A model generated the notes under the pieces. It made no database searches. It worked only from the letters and a program-made list of their open reading frames with translations, and was not told the DNA's origin. From Ctena decussata (taxonomy: Eukaryota > Mollusca > Bivalvia > Lucinida > Lucinidae): DNA of 64,000 nt. The stretch covers positions 2,118,001 to 2,182,000 of the forward strand of contig OZ022501.1 in NCBI GenBank assembly GCA_963989385.1, read 5' to 3'. Below, piece by piece: positions 44,043-54,799 of this stretch; position 1 is the first letter of the stretch, and each line of letters starts with the position of its first letter. A program made the translations under genes and the position numbers.

Positions 44043-44226
44043 GAGCCGCGACACGACGAAACCAACAAAGTGGTTGTGTGCCCAGCGCAGACTCAGATCA
44101 GCTTCGACCCTTGGCTACCCTTTAAGCGCTTAGCAAAGAGTCTAATTAAACTGGGTGGTTGCCCACGCTGACCTGAGTCTGTGCTGGGCGAACAACCACT
44201 TTGTTGGTTTTCTCGTGTCGCGGGTC
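44043..44226. mobile_element. GAGCCGCGACACG MITE (copy 3)
   Basis: 184 bp, with a ~50 bp internal deletion relative to the 236 bp copies. Both ends are present. Confidence 0.88.
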
Positions 44227-44535
44227 ATTTATTATTTAAGGTAAATGGATAACAGTTGAGGCGAAGACATTCTGCCATTTTCATGTTTGCCTTCCTCTCA
44301 ACAAGAGTCATCTCCGAAAGTAAAGAATTAAACTCGTGGAATACTTTCTTTAAGGGTGGATCTCATTTTGAAAGAACTTCGATCTTCAGGAAATCAAACA
44401 GAAAATGACAACCGTTGTTCTCCTTGGAATGGCGAAAAAATCTGGAGGCATACCAGTTCACTTAAACAGGCTTTGTTACAGCCACCCATCTAAATGTAAT
44501 GATATTCGTGATATTGACTGATTTGGCAATAAAAT

Positions 44536-44762
44536 GAGCCGCGACACGAGAAAACCAACAAAGTGGTTGTGCGCCCAGCACAGACTCAGATCAGTTTGGC
44601 CATCCGCCAAATCTGATCGGACTCTTCGCTTGGCGCTTAAAGGGCAGCTAAGGGTCTAAGCTATCCCCATGTGGATAGCGAAGACTCTGGTCAGACTGGG
44701 CGGATGCCCAGGCTGATCTGAGTTTGCGCTGGGCACAACCATTTTGTTGATTTTCTCGTGTA
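44536..44762. mobile_element. GAGCCGCGACACG MITE (copy 4)
   Basis: Left end intact. The right end is damaged after TTTTCTCGTGTAG. It is only ~310 bp from copy 3, in the same flank-unit block. Confidence 0.85.
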
Positions 44763-44907
44763 GTGATAATGACTGAACTTTGCGTCGAGTTTTCCACATG
44801 ATATCTGCATAGGGCTCTACAAAATCAGCCTTATGGAATAGAATGGAATAGAATAGAGCGCCTCTTTGTTAAGCTGTGGGCATAGTAGACAGAAGCTGAA
44901 TCCAACG

Positions 44908-45181
44908 CCTGATTGTCGTACTATCTATCGCAATAATGCCGCCATTAGACATATAATATACATCAAATGTGTTTTACTTTGTATGCTTCTTTTTTGAGGT
45001 TGTGAAAAAAAGTTTGACCATTTGGCAATCAGTTGAAAGACGTTCTGGTGAACATACTCATATCCACATTATTTTGCGATGTAAATGAAATCTGGCATAT
45101 GGTATATCTAAACCGATCAAGCTCAGACCAGCCTTCGCATGTACGCAGTCTGGTCAGGAAATGTGCAGTTCTTTTGGCGTA
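44908..45181 (+). pseudogene. Duplicated 3' end of the Mab-21 gene (relic)
   Basis: GATTGTC..AATAATGCCGCCATtAGaCATAT, GTTTTACTTTGTATG, and TGAGGTtGTGAAA line up with the last ~30 codons, stop region and 3' flank of the gene (43501-43740). The flank TTGAaagaCGTTCTGGT and GCAGTcTGGTCAGGAaATG are also included. The coding part is too diverged to read and holds indels, so it is a dead partial duplicate. The copy is cut at a TA by the element 45182-46776, and matching flank resumes at 46779. Confidence 0.75.
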
Positions 45182-46776
45182 CAGTCAACTCTCGATATCT
45201 CAAAGTAAATGCTCATCCCAAACTACTGATATCTCATATCAATATTTCTGGTCCCAGAAAAGGACTTCTATGATTAAGGCGAGGATTTCCCAGTTAGACC
45301 GGGGCGACAGGTCCGAATTTTCAAAAGTATGAAGTGTGCAAATTTTTCTTAGCAGAGCTTCCACAAATATGTAAACCGTATGAAATCAGATCATTTTTGT
45401 TTCATACCCAAAGACATGGGGAGATAATCCATTCTGACCCTACCCACCGTAAATTCAAGGTTTTCGCATACCTCATGTTTTGAGGTAATAAAAGTATTGA
45501 AACCAGCCATTCATTCCATACATTTTTGTCAAAAATGCATGCTAAATACACGCATATCACAATACAAAGCAAAGTTTTTCTCCTTGTTACGCCTGACTGG
45601 CATTTAAACATGCAAACCCATAGTTACACTTCCGGTCAAAACGGCCAAAATAGAACGCTTCATTATAATTAAAATACAAGTACTTCCCCCCCCCCCCCCA
45701 TGACCCAGCATTTCCTTCATGCAGCAGACTTATGCGATGCAAGTACGTAATATATATGAGTGGGAAGCTAGGTCACGGGGGGAACGATACTCAGTAAGCC
45801 AAAGAAGAAGAATGGTCAACAGTAGCACTGTGATCTTCAAGGATTATAGCGAGCATCGCGAGCGGGCCCAAAGGGCCCGCTAGCCCGAAGGGCGAGCTCT
45901 TATGGTAGGACATTAGTCAAAAGAAAATGTAGATGATGTTGCATATGTTGCTTCAGAAAATTCTCGACCGGAATTTACCTCCATATGGGGGCTGCCATTA
46001 TGAATAAACAGGAAGTTTGATCGATTTCATGGTTGCTATTCCCCGTAGACACAAAAATAAACACATTCTTATTCACAAAACCTGATATGTGTATGTAAAT
46101 AATTTTAACGTTCGACCGGAAGTTGAAAAATAAGCCGTGATGCAATCGTAACACTTCGGTCAATCATAGGCGAGGATGTCCGATTGCTGCGACGTTGACG
46201 GGTTACCGTAAAAAAATCCTGTATCGACATAGAACAGAATAGAATATACGGCCCTTCATAAGGGCTACAGCGATGCTCGCCAATAGGCAGTGCCTATTTT
46301 CATATTATTGTGTACCATGACCTTGAAATGGGGTCAAGGTCACATACACATAGTCAAAACTATCCAGTGTTGTCTGTTATGTAAGTTATGTAAGTCAAAA
46401 AAGGGTGAAATGTATACAATAAATCATTATTTCAAAGATCAGTTTGAGGATAATTTACAATTTATCTCAACAATGACGTCAACGTCAAGGTATGTTTAAC
46501 GTACTTTACATAGACACAAACCGTTGAAAATTCATTCGCCATGCAAGTTACATGTCATAGTCATAAATGCAAAGCAGAAGTCTGTGATCCGTATAACTTT
46601 TTAATCATGGGGAAAATTCACGCCTTAATCATAGAAGTCCTTTACTTTGAAATATCAGTAGTTTAAGATAAAAGGAGTTGAAGTGAACAACAAAATAGGA
46701 AATTAGTCTAAACTATATTGTTTGAAGTCGAAAGGTATTTTGAGATATCAGTGTCCGAGATATCGAGAGTTGACTG
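45182..46776. mobile_element. TA-flanked TIR element, Tigger/pogo-like ends
   Basis: The ends are CAGTCAACTCTCGATATCTC and its complement GAGATATCGAGAGTTGACTG, each bordered by TA. The inner ~120 bp also pair loosely (CTATGATTAAGGCG / CGCCTTAATCATAG). The empty site is preserved at 43741-43763 next to the gene (TTTGAAGTAGGTGGAT against TTTGGCG-TA-GATTGAT), which proves insertion and the TA target. TA targets suit the Tc1/mariner-pogo superfamily (family knowledge). No transposase is visible. The interior carries a C run near 45687 and a GCGGGCCCAAAGGGCCCGC hairpin (about 45865). Confidence 0.85.
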
Positions 46777-46778
46777 TA

Positions 46779-46838
46779 GATTGATAAACTTCCAGGGGAG
46801 GCAACTCTGTTCAGTTGAAGATGATGGATACCAGAGGT
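46779..46838 (+). repeat. Resumed flank unit after the TA insertion
   Basis: GATTGATAAACTTCCAGGGG and GGCAACTCTGTTCAG continue the unit that was cut at 45181. The next MITE interrupts it again. Confidence 0.65.
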
Positions 46839-47031
46839 CCAGATAAGGAGGGGGAATTGCGGATAATTCAAAGATAGTTTTTCTTATTTTTCATCGAAAA
46901 CATATTTAGTGACCCCTCATTAGAACCGTCTTGATGAGATGAGACGGTTTTAATGAGGGGTCACAACATATGTTTTATGGAGAAATATGTATAAATATCC
47001 ATAAATTATCACTGTTACCCTTCTTATCTGG
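46839..47031. mobile_element. CCAGATAAG hairpin MITE
   Basis: Ends CCAGATAAGGAG and CTTCTTATCTGG. The central stem is AACATATtTAGTGACCCCTC facing GAGGGGTCACAACATATGTT. 193 bp, in the flank-unit region. Confidence 0.8.
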
Positions 47032-47039
47032 AGCACTGG

Positions 47040-47960
47040 GATATACTTCCGGGGGAAACAACTCTGCCATTTTTATTTCTCACTGGTGATCAACTCAAGA
47101 AAACCCGTGCTCCTAAAGGAGGAAATTCTTTATGAGTGGATCCCCTTTTGGAAGGGTTTTGTTTTCCTGGACAACAGACAGTCACAAAAGTTGTCTCCCT
47201 TTGAAAATAGTGGAAAAGTTGGAGGTACTGTATATCTACACACAATAAGTGTACAAGGTAAAGTTATTAATTGGACGAACTGGGAATGCTCTGACCAGAC
47301 TGCAGGTATGAGCACGTGTAATTCGTATATTAAAGTAAATTGGTAAACTTTCAGGGGAAGCGAATTCTTTAAGAGTGAATCACCTTTTAGAAGGGTTTTG
47401 TCTTCCAGAAAAAGAAAACAGTCACAAACGTTGTCTCCCTTTGAAACAAAAGGTGGAAAAACATGACGTTGTACCCACACACCTTCAGTCTATAAGGTCC
47501 AGTTATTAATTGGGCGAACTGTGAATGCTCTGACCAGACTGTAGAGTTTTGTCTTTTAGGAAGACAGACAACCACAAAAGTTGTCTCCCTTCGAAACAAT
47601 GGTGGAAAAACATGGTGGTGTACCCACACACCTTAAGTCTACAAGGTCCAGCTACTAATTGGGCGAACTGTGAATGCTCTGACCAGACTGTAAGTATGGG
47701 CACGCACAGTTTGCATAATATTTGAGGTAATTGGGTACACTTTCAGGCGAAGCAGCTCTGTCGTTTTCATTTGCCCCTCTTCTAAGAACCTCTCCCAGGG
47801 GTAGATTATTTCCTGTGAGAGTTAATCTCATTTTGAAAGATTCCGTCCTTCAGGAAAGCAAACAGGAAGTGACAAAATTGTTCCCCTTTGTAAAAATTGA
47901 ACAATCTGGAGGCTTATCAGTTCGATTATTTTACTATATGACAAACAGTCCAGAGCCCTG
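47040..47960 (+). repeat. Array of flank units (GGGGAAGCAACTCTG family)
   Basis: At least three partial-to-full units begin near 47050, 47352 and 47738, plus a truncated one from about 47545. Markers: AAGTTGTCTCCCTTyGAAA (47186, 47430, 47578), CCAGTTATTAATTGGGCGAA (47500) and GCTCTGACCAGACTG (47289, 47529, 47677). Minus-strand frames reading VWSEHSQFAQLI repeatedly are this array in translation, not a gene. Confidence 0.8.
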
Positions 47961-48030
47961 AAAATGTACCCTTCCACTTTAAGGTGTCGAAATAAAGAAA
48001 CTTTCTAACTGATCAAGATGTAAACTATAT

Positions 48031-48270
48031 GAGCCACGACACTTCAAAACCAACGAAGTAGCATGTGCACTCAGTGAAGACTCAGATCAGTCTGGGCAGC
48101 TGTTCTGTCTGATAAGAGTCTTAGCTGAGCGCATGGTGCAAGCTTAAACCCTAGAAAGCTACCCTTAAGTGCCCAGCGAAGAATCTGATCGGAATGGGTG
48201 GATGCCCAGGCTGATCTGAGTCTTCACTTGGCACGCATGCCACTTTGTTTGTTTTGTCGTGTCGCGGCTC
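48031..48270. mobile_element. GAGCCGCGACACG MITE (copy 5)
   Basis: Full length with a diverged left end (GAGCCACGACACTTC). Flanks are ATAT on both sides. 48271-48844 has no supportable feature. Confidence 0.88.
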
Positions 48271-48844
48271 ATATATCATTATAAGGAACAGGTAATTTGG
48301 TAATATTGACAGTTTAGCCAGAATGTGGTAAATTGATTTAAATTTCCAATAAAATGCAAATGCACAATGTAGAAAAAAAAAACGTGTTGATAAAAAGCAG
48401 CTGGATCATATGCTGATGCTGGTCTAAATACAGACATTCTAAGGATTCTAAAACTCTTTTCGTATAATTGAATTTCGGTCATGCGGTTGACTTGGCAACA
48501 AAGTTTGAATTTATTTAATATGTTTAAATTTACATGAATTGTGTAAATTGCTTAAGTTTATATCTCTGACAACACCGCTCATAATAGAATGATATTGGAA
48601 AACACTCAATTTCGGAAACTAATCTTCAGCTTTTCATATGCACAGGTCAGGGCCTTGTTGTTCAAAGCGAATGATGTCTTTAGGTAACAAGACATTATAT
48701 TTTACACAAAATTGAAACATGTATGGTATTACATGTATATGCAAAAACATTGCTTTTTTTCGAAAAAAAAGTGAGGTGCTTCTGTAGAGCAAAAGCTTCT
48801 TAGTTTTTTTTTCAGCAAACAATACTAGTACACTTTTTATAATT

Positions 48845-48982
48845 GAGCCGCGACACGAGAAAACCAACAATGTGGTTGTGCGCCAAGCGCAGACTCAGAT
48901 CAGCCTGGGCATCCACCCAGTCTGATCAAAGTCTTCGCTGTCCGCATGAAGATAGCTTAGACCCTTAGCTACCCATAAGCGC
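48845..48982 (+). mobile_element. GAGCCGCGACACG MITE, left half only
   Basis: Stops at AAGCGCTTAGGGG, exactly where the 198 bp tandem array starts. The expected right half is missing. Confidence 0.85.
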
Positions 48983-49573
48983 TTAGGGGAAAAATTTTGA
49001 TAGACGCAAAATGTTATAACTTCTAGGATGTATTATATGCAAAACAAAATCGAACAGTGATACTTGATATCGTCTCTACTGAACTTGTTAGGTGCTTATC
49101 ATGCTTATAAACACTCGGTTTTATCTTATTTCTTCAAACCGAGAGTATATCTTCGAATGTTGAAATTTATTACAAATTGCGTTAGGGGAAAAATTTTGAT
49201 CGACGCAAAATGTTATAACTTTTAAGATGTATTATATGCAAAATAAAATCGAACAGTGATACTTGATATCGTCTTTTCTGAACTTGTTTGTGCTTATCAT
49301 GCTTATAAACACTGGGTTTTATCATATTTCTTCAAACCGAGAGTATATCTTTGAATCTATATTCTATTACAAATTGCGTTAGGGGAAAAATTTTGATCGA
49401 CGCAAAATGTTATAACTTTTAAGATGTATTATATGCAAAATACAATCGAACAGTGATACTTGATATCGTCTTTTCTGAACTTGTTAGGTGCTTATCATGC
49501 TTATAAACTCTGGGTTTTATCAAATTTCTTCAAACCGAGAGTATATCTTCGAATACAGAAATTTATTACAAAT
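48981..49573 (+). repeat. 3 x ~198 bp tandem array
   Basis: Units start with TTAGGGGAAAAATTTTGATC at 48983, 49182 and 49379. They share CGCAAAATGTTATAACTT, AATCGAACAGTGATACTTG and CTTCAAACCGAGAGTATATC. Divergence is low (a few substitutions per unit), so amplification is recent. Confidence 0.93.
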
Positions 49574-49737
49574 GAAATTTGGTTACACTTTGCCAAGTGG
49601 CTTTTGAGGAGATGTTTGAAATTGTCAAAATATGAGGGTCCTGGGTAAAAACATGACCTTAACCTCTTGTACCCACTAATCCTCATGTACTCATTAAGAT
49701 GACTGTATATGCCAGATTTTAGGCCTAAATCTTAAAA

Positions 49738-51199
49738 ACAAGAGGCCCACGGGCCACAAAGCTCACCAGATCTCTAGCTCAAAATTGCTATCATATTCGT
49801 GTAGGCTCAAAATTGCTGTCACATTAGTACTACACTTTAATACAAAATATACAACTACAAAGTCTCAGTCTGACAATCTGTTGAGTTGATAACAAAATAT
49901 ATAACTATTTTCAACATATATGCAGTAAATGTTAGTTTTTAATTTTCCCCATTACAAGTCAATGCAACTCTAAGTTGCCATAGCAACCAAACTAAAGAGC
50001 CGATTTTATATAAAAATAAATTTTCAATCCCCCAGCCTAAGGATACTTCAGATGAAATCAGGGCCTTATCGGCCAAATGGCATCTGAGAAGGTAATTTTT
50101 TAAGTATTTTTTTTCTTCATTTTTTTGCATTTTGGTTTCCATGGCAACCAATAAAAGGAGCAGTGGGCAAAAAAAAAACATAGCTAATAAGAGAATTCTC
50201 AAGGAGCAATCTATAAAAGTTTTGTGAACATATCTGCAATGGCTTGGCAGTAAATGCCATTTTTCAATTTTTCCCATTACAAGTCAATGCAACTCTTAGT
50301 TGCCATAGCAACCAAACTAAATGGCTGATGATCTTAAAAAACACAAACTTTCAATCCCCCAGCCCAAGGATGCCACAGATGAAAACTGGGCCTTATAGGC
50401 CCAGTGGCTTCAGAGGAGATAATCTTTTAAGTATTTTTGGTTCCATTTTTTTTACATTTCGGTTTCCACGGCAACCAATAAAAGGAGCAGTGGGTCAAAA
50501 AACATATAGCTGATAGAAGACATCTTAAGAAACATTTCTATAAAAGCTTCATCAACATATCTGTAATGGCTTGGCAGAAAATGTCATTTTTCAATTTTCC
50601 CCATTATAAGTCAATGGGAACTCTAAGTTGCCATAGCAACCAAACTAAAGGGCTGATGATCTTAAAAAACACAAACTTTCAATCCCCAAGCCCAAAGATG
50701 CCACAGATGAAACCTGGGCCTTATCGGCCCAATGGCTTCAGAGGAGATAATTTTTTAAGTATTTTTTTCCAATTTTTTGGCATTTCGGTTTCCATGGCAA
50801 CCAATAGAAGGAGCAGTGGGCCAAAAAAACATATAGCTGATAGAAGACATCTAAAGGAACATTTCTATAAAAGTTTTATTAACATATCTGCAATGGCTTG
50901 GCAGAAAATGTCATTTTTCAATTTTCCCCATTATAAGTCAATGGGAACTCTAAGTTGCCATAGCAACCAAACTAAAGGGCCAATTTTCATAAAAAACACA
51001 AACTTTCAATCCCTTAGCCAAAGGATGCCACAGATGAAATTTGGGCCCAATTGGCCTAGTAGTTCCAGAGGAGATGTCGTTTAAAAGTGTTGACGGACGA
51101 CAGACGCAACGACGACATACGACGACAGACGACGACGACGACGGACCACTGCCTATCCTATAAGCTCCCCCGGAGCCTTCGGCTCTGGTGAGCTAAAAA
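49738..51199 (+). mobile_element. GGCCCACGGGCC...GGTGAGCTAA element (copy 2)
   Basis: Same ends as copy 1 (AGAGGCCCACGGGCCACAAA; GGAGCCTTCGGCTCTGGTGA) and about 3.5 of the ~325 bp units. A sequence of about 50 bp (CATTAAGATGACTGTATATG through GGCCTAAATCTT) lies on both sides of the insertion. The 172-residue frame at 50566-51084 is two tandem units translated. Confidence 0.88.
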
Positions 51200-52690
51200 A
51201 TCCAAGAAATCTCATTAAGATGACTGTATATGCCAGATTTTCGGCCTAAATCTTTAAAAAAAAATCCAAGAAATCTTGTGTTCTATTTGACTATGCTGTT
51301 GGAAATTCAGAGTCAACCCAAGGTCATCATTTAGTCTATCTTGATAGTGCTCTAGTACCTAATGCTATATACCAAGTTTCAAGTCCATCTGTCAATTGGT
51401 TCTGGTGAAGAAGTGTTTCACCATCTATAGGCGTGGCGGCCATGTTGAACATGTGACCCAGACCATGTGAAGAAATTTTCGTTCCCCAACCCCTGGAGGC
51501 TCTATATGATATTTAGTTATAATTGTCCCAGTGGCTTTTGAGGAGAAGTTTGAAATTGTCAACAGATGCAAATTCAGGGTCAAAGGTCAAAGAATGACCT
51601 TGACCGCTTGTAATCACGAAATCTTCATGCAATCATTAAGCTGTCTGTATATACCAATTTCTAGCCTAGATCTTCAAAACTTTCCATGAAATCATATATT
51701 CTAGCAATTTGCTATATCTGACCTTGTCGTAAAAAAAGTCAAGATCAACCCAGGGTCATCATTTGAGCAACCTTGAAGGTACTCGAGTACCCGATTATAA
51801 AAGGCCATCAGTCAGTGGGTTCTGGAGAAGAAGATTTTTAAAGATTTTTACCATATATGGGTTGGGTGGCCATGTTGCATGTGACCCACACCTTTTGAAC
51901 AAATTTCCATTCCCTCAACCCCTGGAGGTTCTATATGAAATTTGGTTACAATTGGCCCAATGGCTTTTGAGAAGGTTGTTTGAAATTGTCAAAATATGAG
52001 ATTTCAGGATCAAAGGTCAAAGAATGATCTTGACCTCTTGTACACATAAATCTTCATGTACTCATTAAGATGACATTATATACCAATCCAATTTTTAGGC
52101 CTAAATCTTCAAAATTTTCCATGAAATCTTATGTTTTAGCATTTTCATTCATTTTTCCTTGCCGTAAAAAAAGGTCAAGGTAAACCCAAGGTCATCATTT
52201 GAACAATCTTGATAGTACTCCGGTACCCAATGCTACATACTAAGTTTCAAGGCCATCAATCATTTGGGTCTGGAGAAGATTTTAAAAGATTTTTACCATA
52301 TATGGGCATGGTGGCCATATTGGTAATATGACCCAGACCATTTTAAGAAAGTTTCATTCCCTCAACCTCTGAAAGTTACAAATTTTCATCCCCTCAACCC
52401 CCGAGAGTTTTATATGAAACTTGGTTACAACTGACCCAGTGGCTTTTGAGGAGATTGTTTGAAACTGTGAAATATGAGGCCTGGGACAAAGGTCAAAGAA
52501 TGACCTTGACCTCTTGTACCCACAAATCTTCATGTACTCATTAAGATGACTGTATGTTTCAATTTTTAGGCCATAATCTGCAAAAGTTTCCAAGAAATCT
52601 TATAATCTAGCATTTTCCCATATTGGATCTTCCCGTAAGAAAGGTCAAGTCAACCCAAGATCATCATTTGAACAATCTTGATATGAGTAG

Positions 52691-52927
52691 TCCTGGCCCC
52701 GAGGTTATAAAACTTTTTTCATGCTCAACTCAGCTGAGCATAAAATTTTCTCTGCTGATAAATATGAAAATGCCAACTAATGTTGGCATTTTCATATTCA
52801 TAAGCAGAGAAAATTTCATACTCAGCTAAACTGGGCAAGAAAACAACTATTCTTATCAAAAATTTGGTATCTATTAGCAGGTAAATCAGTTGAGCATGAA
52901 AAAAGTTTTATAACCTCGGGGCCAGGA
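52691..52927. mobile_element. CCTGGCCCCGAGG MITE (complete copy)
   Basis: Inverted ends of ~40 bp: TCCTGGCCCCGAGGTTATAA against TTATAACCTCGGGGCCAGGA. An inner hairpin, AAATTTTCTCTGCT..GAAAATGCCAAC, faces its complement. 237 bp, inside the fourth 425 bp unit. It is the family member that defines the insertion in the mariner gene. Confidence 0.92.
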
Positions 52928-53580
52928 GTACCTAATGCTACATACCAAGTTTCAAGGTCATCGGTCAATTGGTTCTCGAGAAGATTGTTTTAGTTTTTTT
53001 ACCATATATGGGCATGGCAGCCATAGTGGTCATGTGACCTAGACCATTTTAACAATTTTTCATTCCCTCACCCCCTGAAACTTCTATATGAAATTTGGTT
53101 ACAGCTGACCCAGTGGTTTTTTAGATTATCTGAAATTGTCGAAATATGAGAGACGCAGATCATAGGTCAAAGAATGACCTTGATTTTTTGTACTAACAAA
53201 TCTGCATGTACTCATCAAGATGACTGTATTTACCAATTTTAGGCCAAAATCTTCAAAAATTTTCCAAAAAATCTTATGTTCTAGCATTTTCCCATATAAA
53301 AGCACCAAAGACCAAATTTGAACTTACCTTAAAATATGTCAAGGTCAACCAAAGGTCATAATTTGAACAACTTTGGTAGTACTCACGTACCCAATGCTAC
53401 ATACCAAGTTTCAAGGCCATCAACCTATTGGTTCTGGATAAGAAGATTTGTTAAGGCTTTAACCATATAAGGGCATGGCGGCCATTTTGGTACAGTGACT
53501 AGGACCGTTTGAACATCTTTTCATTCCTAAGACCCAAGGAGGCTACATATGAAATTTGGTTACAATCGGCCCAGCGGTTT

Positions 53581-54570
53581 GGTTTAAGCATATTTATTTC
53601 ACTTTTTTCTCAACATACATAGATAACACAACATATAAGGGACGAGTAATTTATTATCAGATGGGGGGCCCCGGGTACATTTTCATATGAGTCACCAAAT
53701 TTTTTCCGACCCCCCTCCAGTCTCACCAGATTTTTTCCGACCCCCCCCCCCCCAGGTAGGTGACAAAAAAATTTATGGACCCCCACCATTCCAACTACCC
53801 TCCACACACACACACACTGTATTACCTTTTTTTTGTCTGACTGACCTCAAATAAAACCTGTATGAAACACAAAGAACATTTTCTTACTCTGAAAGGTTGA
53901 TAAATCATGCAGATTTATGGTCTTTAAATTTTGTCAGCATATTTGGATATATTGCATTTTTCTTCCTCATTATGGCCATCCATAAATCTGTAGTTGAATG
54001 TTCAAATAAAACTGTTAATAATAGTAATGGAGAGAGGGGGGGGTCTGGGGCCGCAGCCCCCAGAAGCCACAATAGGTTTGCTGCTGACAAGGCAACTGGA
54101 GAGCTGATATCACAAATATAGGCATTAAATTCAATCAAGAACAAAATCATCTTCTCGACATGATTTTATAGACAACTGCATACTGTCCTACTAGCAAATT
54201 TATGGAAAATATCTGTTTTTGATTATAATAATGAAGCGTCCAAGTTTTTGAGTGTCATTTGTATAAATGTCTTTAAGCTTGAGAAAATAAGTAATGGGGG
54301 GTCTGGGGGGCAAAGCCCCCAGAAGCTGAGACAATTTAAAAAAAAAAAGAAGACTGAGGGAAGAATTCTGACCCTCCCCCCCCCCCTTATGCTGAATAAA
54401 ATATATGACCCCCCACCTGCTCCATGGCTTTTTGATTTCCGACCCCCCCCCCCCCCCCAGTACCTCATCATAAAAAATTCCGACCCTCCCTAAATGATGG
54501 ACCCGCACCCCCCTCCCCCGCCCTCCACTTGACAATAAATGACTCGTCAATAAGTTTATAGGATTAGAAC
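53581..54570 (-). mobile_element. ~1 kb insertion rich in GACCCCCC runs, 10 bp target duplication
   Basis: CCAGCGGTTT occurs immediately before and after it in the tandem-array sequence, giving a 10 bp target-site duplication. On the minus strand the element ends GTGAAATAAATATGC. Inside are a two-copy GGGGTCTGGGG..GCCCCCAGAAGC hairpin (54037, 54298) and C runs at about 53739, 54366 and 54445. No frame is convincing. A retroelement fragment is a fair guess from the TSD length and the AATAAA-bearing end. Confidence 0.7.
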
Positions 54571-54799
54571 CAGCGGTTTCAGAGGAGAAGTTATCTGAAA
54601 TTGTTGACGGACAGATGACGACGGAGCCTGCCTATCACATAAGCTCGCCTGGAGCCTCTGGCTCAGGTGAACTAAAAATGTATAGACAGTGGATACCTTT
54701 TGTGTGCAGCTCCTCATAGGATTTTGAACCATACATGAGGAGGTTTGCAGAAAGATCCATGCAGCCAATGGAGATTGTGATGGACTCCTAATCCTGGTC

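Larger units (their letters stand above)
49574..54677 (+). repeat. ~425 bp tandem array with three insertions
   Basis: The unit is marked by CTCATTAAGATGACTGTATA (49692, 51211, 51632, 52060, 52536, 53209), CCAAGGTCATCATTTGAACA, CATACCAAGTTTCAAG, ACCATATATGGGCATGGC, TGACCCAGACCATTTT and CCAGTGGCTTTTGAGGAGA. Spacing is 421-476 bp once insertions are removed. The insertions are 49738-51199, 52691-52927 and 53581-54570. The array closes at 54572-54677 with a GACGG tract, GGAGCCTCTGGCTCAGGTGA and ACTAAAA. This is the same kind of terminus as the GGTGAGCTAA elements, so the array is probably the core of a larger relative. Confidence 0.82.

Noticed and set aside
47130..47703. Minus-strand frames with repeated VWSEHSQFAQLI
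   Set aside because: Translation of the tandem flank-unit array; no start context and frames overlap.
48983..49573. Telomeric repeat (TTAGGGG at each unit start)
   Set aside because: Only one TTAGGGG per 198 bp unit; not a TTAGGG tract.
50566..51084. 172-codon frame as a gene
   Set aside because: It is two consecutive 325 bp core units of a mobile element in translation; the same peptide appears at 23812 and 50244.
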